Position numbers and translations under genes: made by a program
Origin: Amia ocellicauda
Taxonomy: Eukaryota; Chordata; Actinopteri; Amiiformes; Amiidae
Assembly: GCF_036373705.1 (NCBI RefSeq)
Contig: NC_089866.1
Coordinates: 4,411,001 to 4,475,000 of the forward strand
Direction of reading: 5' to 3'
DNA length: 64,000 bases
Shown: positions 1-18,300 of the stretch, one piece after another
How positions within the stretch are numbered: the first letter of the stretch is position 1
Layout: each line of letters opens with the position of its first letter
Notes under the pieces: generated by a model
What the model was told of the DNA's origin: nothing
What the model saw: the letters and a program-made list of their open reading frames with translations, nothing else
Databases searched by the model: none

Positions 1-285
1 TAAATACATAAATAAAGGCCCCAGTCTAGTGTGTCCACTGCTATAAATACTGTTCTGTGCTATAAATAATGTCTTGTGCTGGACAGCTGCCACGCAGTGA
101 CTGGCTGCTTTATAATACGAGTGGCACGACTCCAGGAGGAGGGAAAGTGGCTTATTATCACTTCAACGTCATTTAAATAAAGCCTTCAGAGTTAATTAGA
201 ACATCCATAACATTAGAAGTAAGCAATAGTAAATCCAGGCCAGATTTAAAGTCAAATCCTTCCCCAGTGATGCTGTGACACGTAC

Positions 286-5389
<5,104 letters not shown>

Positions 5390-5621
5390 GGCTGCCAGTC
5401 CCGCTCGCACCACAGCCCGGCGGTCCGATGAGCTGCTCGGTTCGGATGAGATGCAGAGGATTGATAATTGTTAAAAACACAGTAACTGGGTCTATTCAGG
5501 CTCTTGTGTGACCCATACCGCCTCCCTCCAAGGAGAAACGCGCAGAGCCGCTTCCGCTTCCTCGGGCCTGCTCGCTGCCGCCGCCTGCAGGCCGGACCGG
5601 GGAGCGCCTCTCCGCACCACC

Positions 5622-6945
5622 ATCATCATCATTATTATTATTATTATTTTTATTTCTTGGCAGACGTCATTATCCAGGGCGACTTACAACATAAGTGCAA
5701 ACAAAGTGCAAAAATACAGAGAAGTACAAGGCATCAATCATTACAAATTCAACTTGGCTAAAACATAGCAATTCAAAATAATACATTTTACAAATTACAA
5801 TTACAATTTACACAAGTACAGTAAGTAAGTGCTGTCAAGATGTAGGGTTACAGACTAGGGCTACGGGAAAGGGAGCAAGGAGGAAAACAATCAGGAACGC
5901 GAGGAGCATAATAAGCTGAAGTGCTATCTAGCATGGATAGAGGACTAATATTACAAGTGCTGTCGGAAGAGATGTGTCTTGAGTAAGCGCCGGAATGAGG
6001 TCAAGGACTCGGCTGTTTTGACTTCGGTGGGCAGGTCGTTCCACCACTTAGGGGCCAGGGATGAGGAGGAGCGGCTCTGGAGGAAGGAGAGTGGAGAGGA
6101 GGCAGAGTTAGTCTTCCGGCACTGGAGGAGCGCAGTGGTCTGGAGGGGATGTATGGAGAGACAAGTGACTGAAGGTAGCTTGGTGCAGTGTGGTCGAGAC
6201 AGCGGTAGGTGAGGGTCAGTGTCTTGAACTGAATGCGTGCCGCTATCGGGAGCCAGTGGAGGGAGCGGAGCAGTGGAGTAGCGTGTGCGAATCGTGGCAG
6301 AGAGAATACAGACGAGCCGCAGAGTTCTGGATGAGCTGGAGTGGCGGGTAGTGGATGCAGGCAGGCCGGCCAGGAGGGAGTTGCAGTATCCAGGCGGGAG
6401 AGGACCAGTGACTGGACGAGTAGCTGAGTTGAGTAGTCGGTGAGGAAGGGACGGATCCGGCGTATGTTGCTCAGGAAGAATCTGCATGTGCGTGTCAGCG
6501 TGGTGATGTGCTGGGAGAAGGAGAGCGCAGGATCGAGGGTGACTCCTAGATTTTTAGCGGAAGAAGAAGGAGAGAGTGTGGTGGATTGAGATGGGGAGGT
6601 CAGCAGAAGGTGAGGAAGAGTGGGGGAAAAAGAGGAGATCTGATTTGGAGAGGTTGAGCTTGAGGTGGTGCGAGTGCATCCAGGCAGAAATGGCAGACAA
6701 GCAGGAAGAGATGCGTGAGGGGATGAGAGGGTCAGAAGAGGGAAAAGACAGGAAGATCTGGGCATCATCAGCGTAGAAGTGGTAGGAGAAGCCATGGGAA
6801 GCGATCAGGGGGCCCAGGGAGCGAGTGTAGAGAGAGAACAGGAGCGGGCCCAGGACGGAGCCTTGGGGAATGCCTGTGAGGAGAGGTTGGGGGGTGGATG
6901 AGGAGCCTCGCCATGTCACTTGGTAGGACCGGTCACTGAGGTAAT
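5622..6945 (-). mobile_element. 5'-truncated L2-like LINE, 3' end with partial reverse transcriptase
   Basis: In minus-strand sense the element starts inside a reverse transcriptase domain. It contains the RT palm motif [20 protein letters not shown] and the catalytic box FYADDAQIF (near 6750-6800), then the thumb-like segment [14 protein letters not shown]. It ends in the C-terminal block FRRLLKTHLFRQHL. The 3' tail contains gtaagtcgccctggataatg (about 5669-5688) followed by an AAT repeat, typical of fish L2-clade elements. A frameshift near 6570 separates the YADD part from the later part, and further frame changes follow, so it is dead. It lies between the RHOT2 5' end and the WDR90 3' end. 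Confidence 0.85.
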
Positions 6946-7359
6946 CTGGGGCTTATTACACTCCTGTTACAGACACACATTGTGCTCACTGTTGAGGAAG
7001 TTACTTTGATCAAATAGGATCTGCAAAAAGCACTCGAATACAGCAGCTGTCTAGGGTTACAAACATGACACAAAAGCATGCTCCACTCCATTTTCACAAA
7101 CATTAAATTACACATATTACTCGATTTCTTTTTTGGAAACAACCCAGAAAAGCCCTTGAGAGCGTCAGAGCAGACGTGAGGTTTGACAGACAGTTGCCTA
7201 AATCCTACAACGCTCTTCCCACGCATGCCGTTTTACACCTGTCCCCGGTTTCATCTCCATATGATAGTAGCCGTGTCCAGCTGGGCTCCAGCTAGCTGGT
7301 CTGCTGCAGTTTCAGTGAAGGAACAATAAACACCAGGAAGTGATTTCTGTTTTCCATCA

Positions 7360-7365
7360 TTTATT
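7360..7365 (-). terminator. Candidate WDR90 poly(A) signal
   Basis: AATAAA on the minus strand, about 740 bp past the WDR90 stop codon. The stretch 6946-8102 otherwise shows no coding exon and is probably WDR90 3' UTR plus a short intergenic gap. Confidence 0.45.
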
Positions 7366-8102
7366 AGAAAGCATGTATTGTCTCTAATGTAAGGCACTGG
7401 AATACTGCAGTGTGTTTGGGGGGGGGTGGCGCAGTGTAAACACTTTGGTTGCTGATGGAATTTAATTTAAACAAATCAAGGTGTCCTTTGACAAACAAAC
7501 ACACGAGCAGCACATCATTTAAAACCGGTTTCTATTTTTAGATGCAGTTACCCTGCTTCTAAAGATAGACCCAGGCATGTTTTTCGTGAAAGCCTCAGGA
7601 CTCCATGCCTCTCCTAACTGGACATGTAAACCAGGTAATGATTCAACAGGCACTGCACTCTCAGTTAGGAGAGGACAACGAGAAACCCCGAGTGTTGAAG
7701 TCTAAGATGGCTGGGGTTCTTCCATAACTAACCCCTGTAATTAAATGGAGGATTTTAAAAACACACAACATTTTGCAACAAAACCAGAGTAGCTGTACAA
7801 CGGACGTACGGATTGTCTCTCCTGCCTCCCACAGGAGACGCACCAGGGTGGCTCGGTCCAGCTACGGGCAGGACAGAGCTGCTCGCGTGGCTTTGCTTCC
7901 AGAGCCAGCAGCCATCGCCCCAGGGAGAGGAGGCGTCGCGGCTCTTGAGTCCGCGACAAAATCTCGCTTCGGAGTTTGCAATGTGAAGATCTTTCAAGGT
8001 TTCGTCTCGATTCGTGCCGAGGCAGGGGCGGGAAGGTTTGGGTTACGCGGTTCAACCCGAGCCTCCCGCCCGTGGTGCGAGGGGGGCCGGGGGTCCCGCC
8101 GG

Positions 8103-11100
8103 CTACAAGCCCTGCACGTCCCACAGGAAGATCTCATTGTAGGCCGACGTGAAGAGGCGGTCCCCGGACGGGGCGAAGCCACACACGTGCACGGAGTCGC
8201 TGTGCGCCGGGAAGTCCTGGAACTTCCCGTTGGTGGACTTGATGAGCGTCAGGAGGCGCTCTAGGGAGGATAAGACAATGAAGAATTACATTATATAATG
8301 TCCTGAAATGTAATGTAAATAGTGTGATAAAGCAACTGTGTTTGAAATGAACGGAAGATGGACTGTTACCATTTGAACCAACTGCGAGGAGATGGCCTTT
8401 GGAAGAAACACTCAGACATGTCGCCCAGTGAGACAATGCAATCCTCTTGATGATCTGTGGCAATAAAAACACAGGCAGTAATTTACGGAAATGTGTAATT
8501 AGGCCCAAAGGAGACTGAGTAGTTTCTGTGCAGGTCTTTTTCAGTGAATGAGTGTCTTAACATCCACATCTAATTTCAGTTAAAATAGATATATTGTTTA
8601 GTCCACCGTGCTGCTGCGTCACCTGTTTGTGTGCCAGGCTGTAGAATGTGATCTCGCGCTCCACGCCGTACCCCACATAAAGCACCACGCCCGGCTCGGT
8701 GGGGGAGAAGGCAGCGAGGCTGGGCGGCAGGCTGTCTGCCTCCTGATGGGGAAGAGAACAAAGGCAGCCTGTCCATGATCCAGAATGAAACCACAGAGGG
8801 GCAGAGGCGACTTACTTACAGCCGTCGGAGCGGTTGAAGAACAGTTAGAAACTAAGGAATGATACGCTGGAGATTACTGGAGTCTAAAGCTTGTAGAAAT
8901 AAAACTAAAGGTGAAAACGTCAACGTGACACCTGAGACGTGTGAAATGAGAGTAATCCAGGCTCATTTTACCTCCGTACACAGGGGAGCCGGGAAGGTGA
9001 GCCAATCCAGGAGGTCACACTTGTCCTTCGACCAATCGGATGCCCAGATGCTGACACGCCTGTCTGCGCTGGCAGCCAACCAGAGCTCATTTCCCTGAAG
9101 ACCGAATTCTGTGTACTGAAGACACAATGAAATACACTTCAAAAGAGAGACCCGACTGGGAAACATGAACCAACCAGACATCAACTATCCAGAGTCACAG
9201 CTTATTAACAAAGAAATCTTAAAATAGATACACCATTCCCATTGCGGTCGAGATTATTAATCGATAACTGGTTTAATTAAGCAGACTACTTGGCCGCTTG
9301 GCATGAGGAGGGATGACGTGCAGCCACAGAACACAGGGCCCTGTTTCTCAACGCTGCTGACCTGCTTCTTGACGCACTGCACCGTGCTGATGGACGCCCC
9401 CCGGTGGTCACTGATGACGCGGATTGTCATTCCGGTCCGGGGGCTGCTGACTGCCATCAGGCCATCTTTCCCTCCGGAGATGAGCACCTGGCCTGGGGGA
9501 GAAACGAGGACCGATGACACACAGCCGCCGGAGAGCCACCCGAGAACTCCAGAGAATCAAATTCTGGTTTTTCTCGGCTTCCTACACGCTCTCGCATTCG
9601 GGGGTGGAAACCGTACACCCCCTGTGCCAGGACAAAATCCCTACCATCCGCGGAGTACCGGATGGCTGTGACGGCCACCGGGTGGGGGTGCAGCTTGAGC
9701 TCCATCTCTGCGGTGAGGAGGCTGAAGAGCCGCAGCGTGCCGTCGCTGTACCCGGCCGCGAGGCGCTGGCTCCTGCCGTCGTCCTGGGAGGGACAGGCTG
9801 GGCTCCAGGCGAGACACAGGCAGCTCTGCGGGGACAACAGCCAGAGTCATGCACTGCGTGTCCCAAACTGGCAGTTCACGGCTCTGTCGTCAGGCGCGGT
9901 GCGGTGCGGTCAGCCATACGGTGATTGGCTGAGCTGTGAGGGTGACACGGTTCTCACCTGATTGAGCACCTGGAACTGCACCACCAGTTCGTTGCTGGGA
10001 ACGGCCCAGACCCGCAGGCTGCCGTCCTCCGCACACGTGGCGAAGTGGCTCTCCTCGGGGCTGAAGGCCACATCGTTCACCTGCGCAGACAAGGGAGCAG
10101 CAACTCCGATCTCAGCACCTCGTTCCTCAGCCCCAGCACGGAGCTCAAGAAGCCGGAGCTCCACCAAGACCAGGTCCCGACCGATACCTACTTTGTTCTT
10201 GTGCCCGCTGATGAGCCGGATGCTGGTGTTCTCCACCCAGTTTATGTACCAGACGGTGCCGGCGGTGGTGCCCACAATGCCCATGTCCATCACGTCGTCA
10301 AAGGCGGCGCTGACCACGGTGCCGTCCAGCACCATCTCCTGCTCGAGAAGCACCGAACCGCTCCTGGAAATGCTGGGTTCAGACATCACGGGAAATCAGA
10401 GAAAGGCAGAGAAGGGAAAAAAAATGCCTCCTTAAAAATCTGTGCAGATGTGAATAAGCAGGAGGTGGAGCTGAGACAGAGCGCCTCACCTTTCCCCTGA
10501 GCCCCGAGCCCCCGGTCTCATCCCCTGCACCGCCGCCACCGCCCACAGCCGGATCCGCTTAGTGTTGCTGCCCGAGAGGAGCCGGTTCCCTCGGCACAGC
10601 AACACCCCTGGAGAGGGGGGACAAAGAAGACACGGTCACTCCCTCGCCCCTTTGGCTGTAGACTCCCCGGGTATTTCCACTGCCCTCGGGACCTGACCGC
10701 AAACTCAGGAGATGCTGAACTAATGCATTCAGACCTTTAGATAAATTACTTTGGGATGTCCTAAACTTAATTAAGTTTCCCCTATTCCCTATTGGGAAGA
10801 CCAAGTTCAAAACATGAAATACAAGCATCAACGCCGAGCAAAATATCGACTCCTGTACCTGAATTTAATAGCTTTTGTCCACTTTTCAGATAGCAATTCT
10901 CCCTACTAAACATCAGGTGAAAGAACCACAACATCTCATTTGCACAGGTCTACACAGAGTTTACACGTCCAATGACCCGAGAAACGCCGTCCACTGACCG
11001 ATTTCGCCCTCGTCTGCCTCCCAGGTCATGAAGCAGCGCGTGCCGTGGCAGTCCCAGGCGCACACCTTGCCGCTGTTGGTGGCCGTGTAGAGGATGGAGT

Positions 11101-12332
11101 CTGAGCTGTAGCACAGCGCGGTGAGCTCCGCCGCCCCCACCTCCTCAGGCACGGCTGTCTTGCACACCTGGAGAGAGAGAGAGAACCCGACAGCTGTAAG
11201 AAACACACCTTCAACACCTGGTAACGACATTTATTTATGTCATGGTGGTGGATTACATGCAAGGTCAAATTTGAACCTTGTTTTTGTTCTCTGACTGACA
11301 AAGGTTTCTCTCTAGGCTTACCTGTAACTGTACGTCAGGGCCTTTGCTCTCGATGGTGATGAACAGGGCACTGCTGCTGCCCACACAGGCCAGCTGGCTG
11401 GCGGAGGAGTGGTTGAAGGCCACATCATGGACCGGCACCGAGAGGCTGACGCTGGATAGCAGCTGGTAGGTCCTGGTGCTCCACAGGGCGATCCCAGGGT
11501 CCGTGTAATCTCCTGTACAGTACAACAACCACATGCATCTTTCTTTGTTCTTCACTGAGAGAGGCGCCAAAGCATCTCTCTGATAAACTTCTGCACTGAG
11601 AACATCTGAGGCTATCAAGCGTAATGTATGGTTCCCCAACCTGCAGAGAGGAAGAAGAAGTCATCTCTGGAGTAGGCCATCGCCTGCACCTCCCCTCTGT
11701 GGTACGAGAGGCAGTTCCTCCGGGATCCGTCCTGCACGCTCCAGATGCAGATGACACTGCCAGAGCGTTGGCTGCCCCCGGAGGCCGAAGCCACCACCTG
11801 CGCAGGAGAGCCGACACAGACACGGGTGTGAAAACCACAACCTCCCACTGAGATGCACACTGTGGTTCCTCTGCTGGATTATAGTTTCAAACTGTCTTTT
11901 ATTTCCCCTTAAACACAAAAATTATAACTCCAGCGCCATGCAACGTGACCTGGGCGTCGTGTGTGGCGGCGAGGGTGGAGATCTCCTCCGTGTGTCCGAG
12001 CCAGTGCTTCTGAGATCCCGTGTGCAGATCCTCCACCACCACCACACAGCCACATGAGTAGGCAAACAGACCTGGGGACAGGAGGACGGGCAAAGGCATC
12101 AGACCATACATTTAAAAAAAAAAAATTGCAAACCTACTTGTCCAGGAAGCAATACTTTACTTTGCCTCCCGCTCTGAATTCCACGAGAAATGCAGAGCAG
12201 AGACAATGCACACTTTCTAGGAGGATCACCTGTGTCCGGATTCCACACCATGTTCCCTCGTCCGTTCCCATTGTAGCCGATCACAGCCCGGAGTCTCAGG
12301 CCCTCCTCGCCGGACAGCGGGGCGGCTGCCCT
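8103..12332 (-). other. wdr90: WDR90 exons 30-43: second WD40 array and C-terminus
   Basis: Exons: 12230-12332, 11950-12071, 11641-11797, 11322-11512, 10999-11167, 10490-10607, 10192-10363, 9958-10080, 9645-9825, 9362-9492, 8972-9115, 8623-8742, 8370-8454, 8103-8260. They encode residues of about 1191-1847. Matches to the family include AVIGYNGNGRGNMVW, VVVVEDLHTGSQKHW, DDVMDMGIVGTTAGTVWYIN, CAEDGSLRVWA, RLAAGYSDGTLRLF and the terminal LFTSAYNEIFLWDV. Confidence 0.95.
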
Positions 12333-15300
12333 CTGGAGAAAGGAGGGAGGCGACTGTTAGGTTTGAAGGGAATGTCCTACTGAGAGACTGAGGGAACTGA
12401 ACCTTTTCACCCTGGAACAGAGGAGACTCCGTGGGGACTTGATTCAAGTCTCCAAATCATGAAAGGCATCGACCACATCAAACCAGAGGAGCTTTTCCAG
12501 ATCAGCAGGGACACACGCACCCGGGGACACAAATGGAAATTGGGCTTCAAGGCATTCAAGACAGAAAACAGGAGACACTTCTTCACACAGAGAGGCGTCA
12601 CAATTTGAACAAACTCCCCAGCGATGTGGCTGAAGAGACAATTTGGGAACATTCAAAAACAGACTGGATAGGATCCTTGATCACTTAGTTATTAATGGAC
12701 ACCAAACGAGCACGATGGGGCGAATGGCCTCCTCTTGATTGGACACTTTCTTATGTTCTTATGTTAGCACAGGGAGCTGAGACGAGGCCCTGTGAGACGC
12801 GGGGGCTGCCGGGCACAGTACCTGATCCAGGGCGGAGGTTTTAAAACGAGAGGTGAAGTGCTTGTAGGAGTCCGGTTGGACGGGCGTCTCATGGTCTTCT
12901 CTTTCCTGTAGTTCATCTGCACCCAAACCGACCAACAGAAATTCGACTTTAGATATAATGAAGGTGTTCATTGTCTACAGCTGCTTTCAAGGGAAGTCGA
13001 GGAATTTTGAAGGAAGGAACAGGCACAGTGCCATGCTTTCCTTACCAAGGTCAAAGAGCTTCCCACCATTAGGCTGCCTGTCGCTTCCTCTCAACGGGGA
13101 TCTCTGTCTGCCCGCGGCCGGCGTCTCCGTGACCCGCAAGACGGAGCCACTCACCGGGGGTGGGGGCCCACTACCCAGGTCGGATTCCTCCACGTCGTTG
13201 CACAGAAACAGGGACCCTGCGCAGGGCGGGAGAGGGCTTCAGACACAAGGCGGCCATGACACCAGACGGTACGGAGACTGTAGCCAGTCACCGCACCCCG
13301 CTGACAGAACACAGGAGAACTAGGACTGAACTGATCGCCTCACCCTCGTGGCCGGTCCGGTTTATGGAGCTGATGTCCAGGCAGGGTGGAGAAGAGGAGG
13401 GCACAGGCGCAGTCTCACGGGGCATCCCACCGGACATCAGCATCCCACTGACACTCAACGCTGAGGCCCCAGCTGGAAGTGAACAGGGGGGGGTAGTGAA
13501 CTGGTCTGGCCAAAGCTCAGCCTGTAATTATACTCATTCATGTCGTCACACAAGAGAAACTCCGGCCCATTGCTCAGAGGTGCATCTAGTGGCTTGAGCC
13601 AATGAGCCAAGACTTCAAGAGAAACCCGAGAGTGAAGGCCTACCTGCTCTACAAGGCGAGAGGGAGACGGCAGCGTGAGCCGGCCTGGAAGAAAGAGAGG
13701 GCACAGGGTGTGAGGAGACGGGGCCGAGGGCGGCTGCGATGGGAGGCAGTGTATTCTGTGTGGGTGGATACTGACGTTTTACGCTCCTGTATCTCCTGAG
13801 GATAAGCCAGGAAGTCCCAGTAGTAGATGGCGTCTCCCACAGTCACAACCCCCAGCTGGTCTGGAGTGAAGCTCACCTGCTGAATGGGCTGAGAGTGACC
13901 GATAAAGACCTGTGGTGTCGGGGGAAACAAACGCAGCATTAGCCCCCGCCCACTCTGCAGATTTCATCATCGCAGCTACAAGCGGCTCCAGGCGAGGGGG
14001 GGGTGGCAGTGCGTCACCTGGCAGTTGACGTCGTGCTTCATGTTGTAGTCCCACAGCTTGATGGCCTTGTGTCCCGCGGTCAACAGGAACCGGCTGTCGT
14101 CGCTCACCGACAGCGACGAACACACCTTCTTGTGCGTGTTGGGGACCTGCAGGCGGAGGAAGACGCAGAAGTGTCAAATAAAAAAGAACAGACATATTCA
14201 GCCAGATCTCTTTTGTTCTGGATCTTCCTATCCTTGACTTGTGTGTTGCGTGTTGATTTCAAGCTACACACAACTCAAAATATGTCCCACAGAAGAGTGC
14301 CAGTTGGTCTACGCGTGACACAAGCAGCGGCACTGTACTACCTCTCGCAGCAGCCGCCCGGTGGTGGCGTTCAGCCACAGGATCTTGTTGGCCGACGTGG
14401 TGACCAGCAGGTGCCCGGTGGAGACGGGGGGGAAGCACACTTTCACGGCTGAGTCCAGACTCGTACTGTCCAGGTCCAGGATGCTCACGTCTATCCGCAT
14501 CAGCTGAGGAGCGGAACCAAGCAAACCAAATAAACAAGCAAACAAACGGATCACTATTGTTTTAACCCACTGAAAAAGCCTATTTGCCTAGAAAGGAAAA
14601 TGAAAACTAGGCCCCAACACACTACACTGGTTAGCAGTACCTCGTCCAGGGAGCGGGCATCCATGACCGTGACGGTGTACTCCGAGGGGCCCACGAAGGC
14701 CAGGCTCCTGCTGTCGCTGCTCACTGCCAGGGCGTCTGGCCTGCGCTCGCTGCCCCGGGCCACCACGTTCCCTTCAGGGCAACATCGACAGCGATTAAGA
14801 ACTCCACCACGCCACACCGGATAGTAAAGACTGCCCGGCGGCTCCCTCACGTCTAGTCATACCACGAAGGGGCTAAAGGCTTACCCAAGACTCTGAGGAC
14901 GTGATGGTCGTCCTCGGCCGAGCTGTACAGCGCCAGGGTGCCCAGAGAGCCAGCGCTGTACATGTACTCCCCGTCTGGAGAGAAGGCCAGGCCAGTCACT
15001 TCGCCCCGGTGCTGCCTGCAAACAGCCAACGAGTCAATCGGATCATGCACTGAATTAAATGCAGGTTTTCAGAGAAATCCTGAGAAATAAATATTACAAA
15101 AAATCTCTAAAAATGGATTTGAATCATTTACCAAATACCAAGACACAATCAATAAATCCATGCTTTCCTCTGCCCTGTTATTGAATAACTATAGGACGCA
15201 GAGCATATGCATGGATCTGTGGCAGCTGGTAAACACATACGGATATAGCGATCGGCAGCCTGCGGGGACACTGATTTTATTCTTCTCAATGTATCTAAAT

Positions 15301-18300
15301 TGACCGTGCCTGGCATTATACCGGATCTGTTGTGTTTGTTCTCCTCTAATTACCACACCAGGAGGACAGCGGCTCGGCGGCTTCATTAATAAACCGCTGT
15401 GTACAAAACGCTGCACATCAAAGGGCAGCTTTCATTCCAGTTGTGCTTCTCCCAGCTGAACACATCACATTAATTAAGCACCGCTTTGATGGACCGTGTC
15501 TCAGGAGTAGAGAATAAACACTAATACAAATTGCCATTGGGACGAAAAGGTAAACAATCACAGAAGGAAAGATGCAGCAGACAGGAGAGCCACAGAGACC
15601 ATCTATCTGTTTACAATAATAAACTAAATTAGCGAAAAAATAAAGTTGTGCATTTAAGTAAGTGGAAGAAGAAAAGATCAACAGGCTTCAGGTAAATATG
15701 AACCTTATCTGAACATCACAGGAGTCCAAGTTCAGGCGGCCGTTGAGTGCCAAGCCGTTCAACAAGCAGCTTATACCAAAGGCCCCAGGCTCTTCCTACC
15801 TGTGGATAAACGACAGCTACGGCCCGCTCGGCTGTGGACCTACTTGTGCTCTGCTAGGAGGCTGGAGGTGGAGATCCTGAAGACCCGAACCAGCCCGCTG
15901 CCGAACCCACATGAAAACACCTGCTGGCTGGGGTGGAAGGCCACCGCGCAGGGGGTGTCCTCCGAAACAAAGTCATACAGCTGCAGACAGCAACACAGAA
16001 CCAACAACTGGTGATTATGTCTTCAAATTTGGTGTCAGGTCATCAGCAGAGAGATCAGAGACAGCTGCTGTGTTTTAAAAGCTTTCCTCGGGTCCACAAG
16101 GTTAAAAAAAAAATCTCTTTATTACCAAGCGTACATTATTAGCAGATTCTGATCTTCAAGCTGACGTTTCTGTTACACCGCCTGGAGGCAGCCGTTGGGC
16201 CTAGGCCTTAAGCCGTGGACCCCCAGAGATTTATTTTCCCCTATAACTGTCTGTCATCCTGGATGAGTTTGTTTCTCTCTGCTCCGTGCCTAATGGTTGA
16301 CTTTGACTTTTCTGTATTAATCACACACTTGCGTTATTGTTTGAATGTGGCGCTGTGGCGACTTTGCACAGGACGTTATACCGAAGACAGATTGACTGGG
16401 AAGCTCACCTGCTGCAGGGAGTCCAGGTTCCAGATGCGGATGCTGCGGTCCTCGGACACCGTGGCGATGTTCCTGCGGATGCCGTCCACGCTGAAGCCCA
16501 GCACGGTGTCGGTGTGCGACCTCATCAGGGTGCTGTATCCGCGGCTGCTCACGTCCAGGTAGCCCAGGGTCCCGGAGGCCGTGGAGGCCAGGACGTTCAG
16601 CCCCTCCGCGCTGATGCTGACCAGGCTCAGCGGCCCCTCGTGCTCTGGCAAGACACACAGACAGGTTGAACGCGGGAGTGAGCAGGTGAGGCGTTCGCTC
16701 ACTTACAAACCGTGAAAGAGCTTTATTGTCACCTCAGACATCAGACCACAGACCACAGCACAACTCGCTGCAAAACAGAGCATCAGGACCGAAAAACAAA
16801 CACACAAACTCTATTTTGTCCTTACCAGCCTCCAGAAACACTGTGGAGAAGTCCAGAGGCCACAGACGCAGGTACCCATCCTCAGAGCCGGTGGCGCAGA
16901 AGGCCGAGGAGACGCTTATGCTGTTGATGGCGATCCCAGGTCCTGAGAGGAACACAATGTAACACTTGTAAAGTTGTTTCATCAGTCGCCCAACATAAGG
17001 TCTTTCAGAGTCTGTTCTCACCCTCCCGTTTCTTAACCTGCTCTCACCCGTGCGCCTGGAATTATTACACAATTATTACACAAGACCACAAACAGGCTCT
17101 CCTCCAGATGCTGGAGATGAGACTTTAAAGCCCACCCCCGCGACTCTACCATGCTTCTAATTTGGCACAAACCTAAAGGGTCCCACTGCAACACACCTGC
17201 CGGGTGCGCTGGCCTGAACGCAGCTCCCACAGCCCCCTCAGAAGGTCTACCTGAGCAGAAGGTCTGTTTCTCTCTGCGCTGTGAGTGTTTTGGCTGAGAT
17301 GGCAACAGTCTCCTCACGTTCCTGATCGCCATGCACTTGTAGTCAATCTCCAGGATGTGGCCACTCTTGCTGCTGGCAAACCTGGAAAGAAACCAGTAAT
17401 ATTTGTAATATCAGGTTGTGTAAATCTCACTGGGGAATCCCATTCTCAAACAGATGTTGAACCGGTGTGGTTATCATAGATTTACGAAATATCTAGGGAG
17501 GGACTCGAGGACTCACAGCGTCCGGTCGTCGGGCTCCCGGTCGGCGAAGTGCCCGTCCTCGAAGGCGATGTCGGTGTACTCCAGGGCGTGGTACTCGCCC
17601 AGGTTCACCGGACAGGACCGCAGGGCGCCGCTGCGCACTCGCCACAGACGGATGTTATCCCTGCCGCACGACACCATCCTGCAGGGAGCCGACACGTCAA
17701 CAAGCACCCTTACCCAGAAGCCTGCTCTCTGCCAGGGAGAGGTGTGGCTTCCCTACATATCTTCAAACTGATCTGTCTATGCTGTGTGGATGGTGCGTCT
17801 GATCTAGTCGGGCCTTGCCTTTTGAAATGCAAGTTTATAAAGCGAAGAGCAGAAATGGATTTTGCATAGAATACACAAACGTGAATCGCACACTGAGCAT
17901 GAAGGCCGCTTCGCACCTGGTGTCGTCGAAGAAGGCGATCTTCATGGTCTGTATGTCAACGTCCGTGTGGGCCTTGGCCAGCAGCACCACCTCCCCCCCA
18001 CTCTTGGCCCGCTGCGTGTTCCACACCACCACCATCTGGGACACAGGGCACAGGGACCGCATGACTAACGTGTCCCGTGACCTCAGAGCACAGCGCACAC
18101 AGACAGGGCCCCACCACGGATACAATTTCACTCTCACACCATCAGCAGGGGCTACTGTGGGCAGAAACTAATGTTTCTTGTTGAATCTCATCTTTGTACA
18201 GACTGTAGATTCAGTATTTAAATCCCTACACTCAAAAGATACATGAAAATGAATGCTCTAGTCCTGGCGGGCCTTCCTCAGCAAATACATGTACAATATA

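Noticed and set aside
5504-5761. An open frame with runs of His and Tyr
   Set aside because: It is a translation of the ATT/ATC repeat tail of the L2-like LINE, not a gene.
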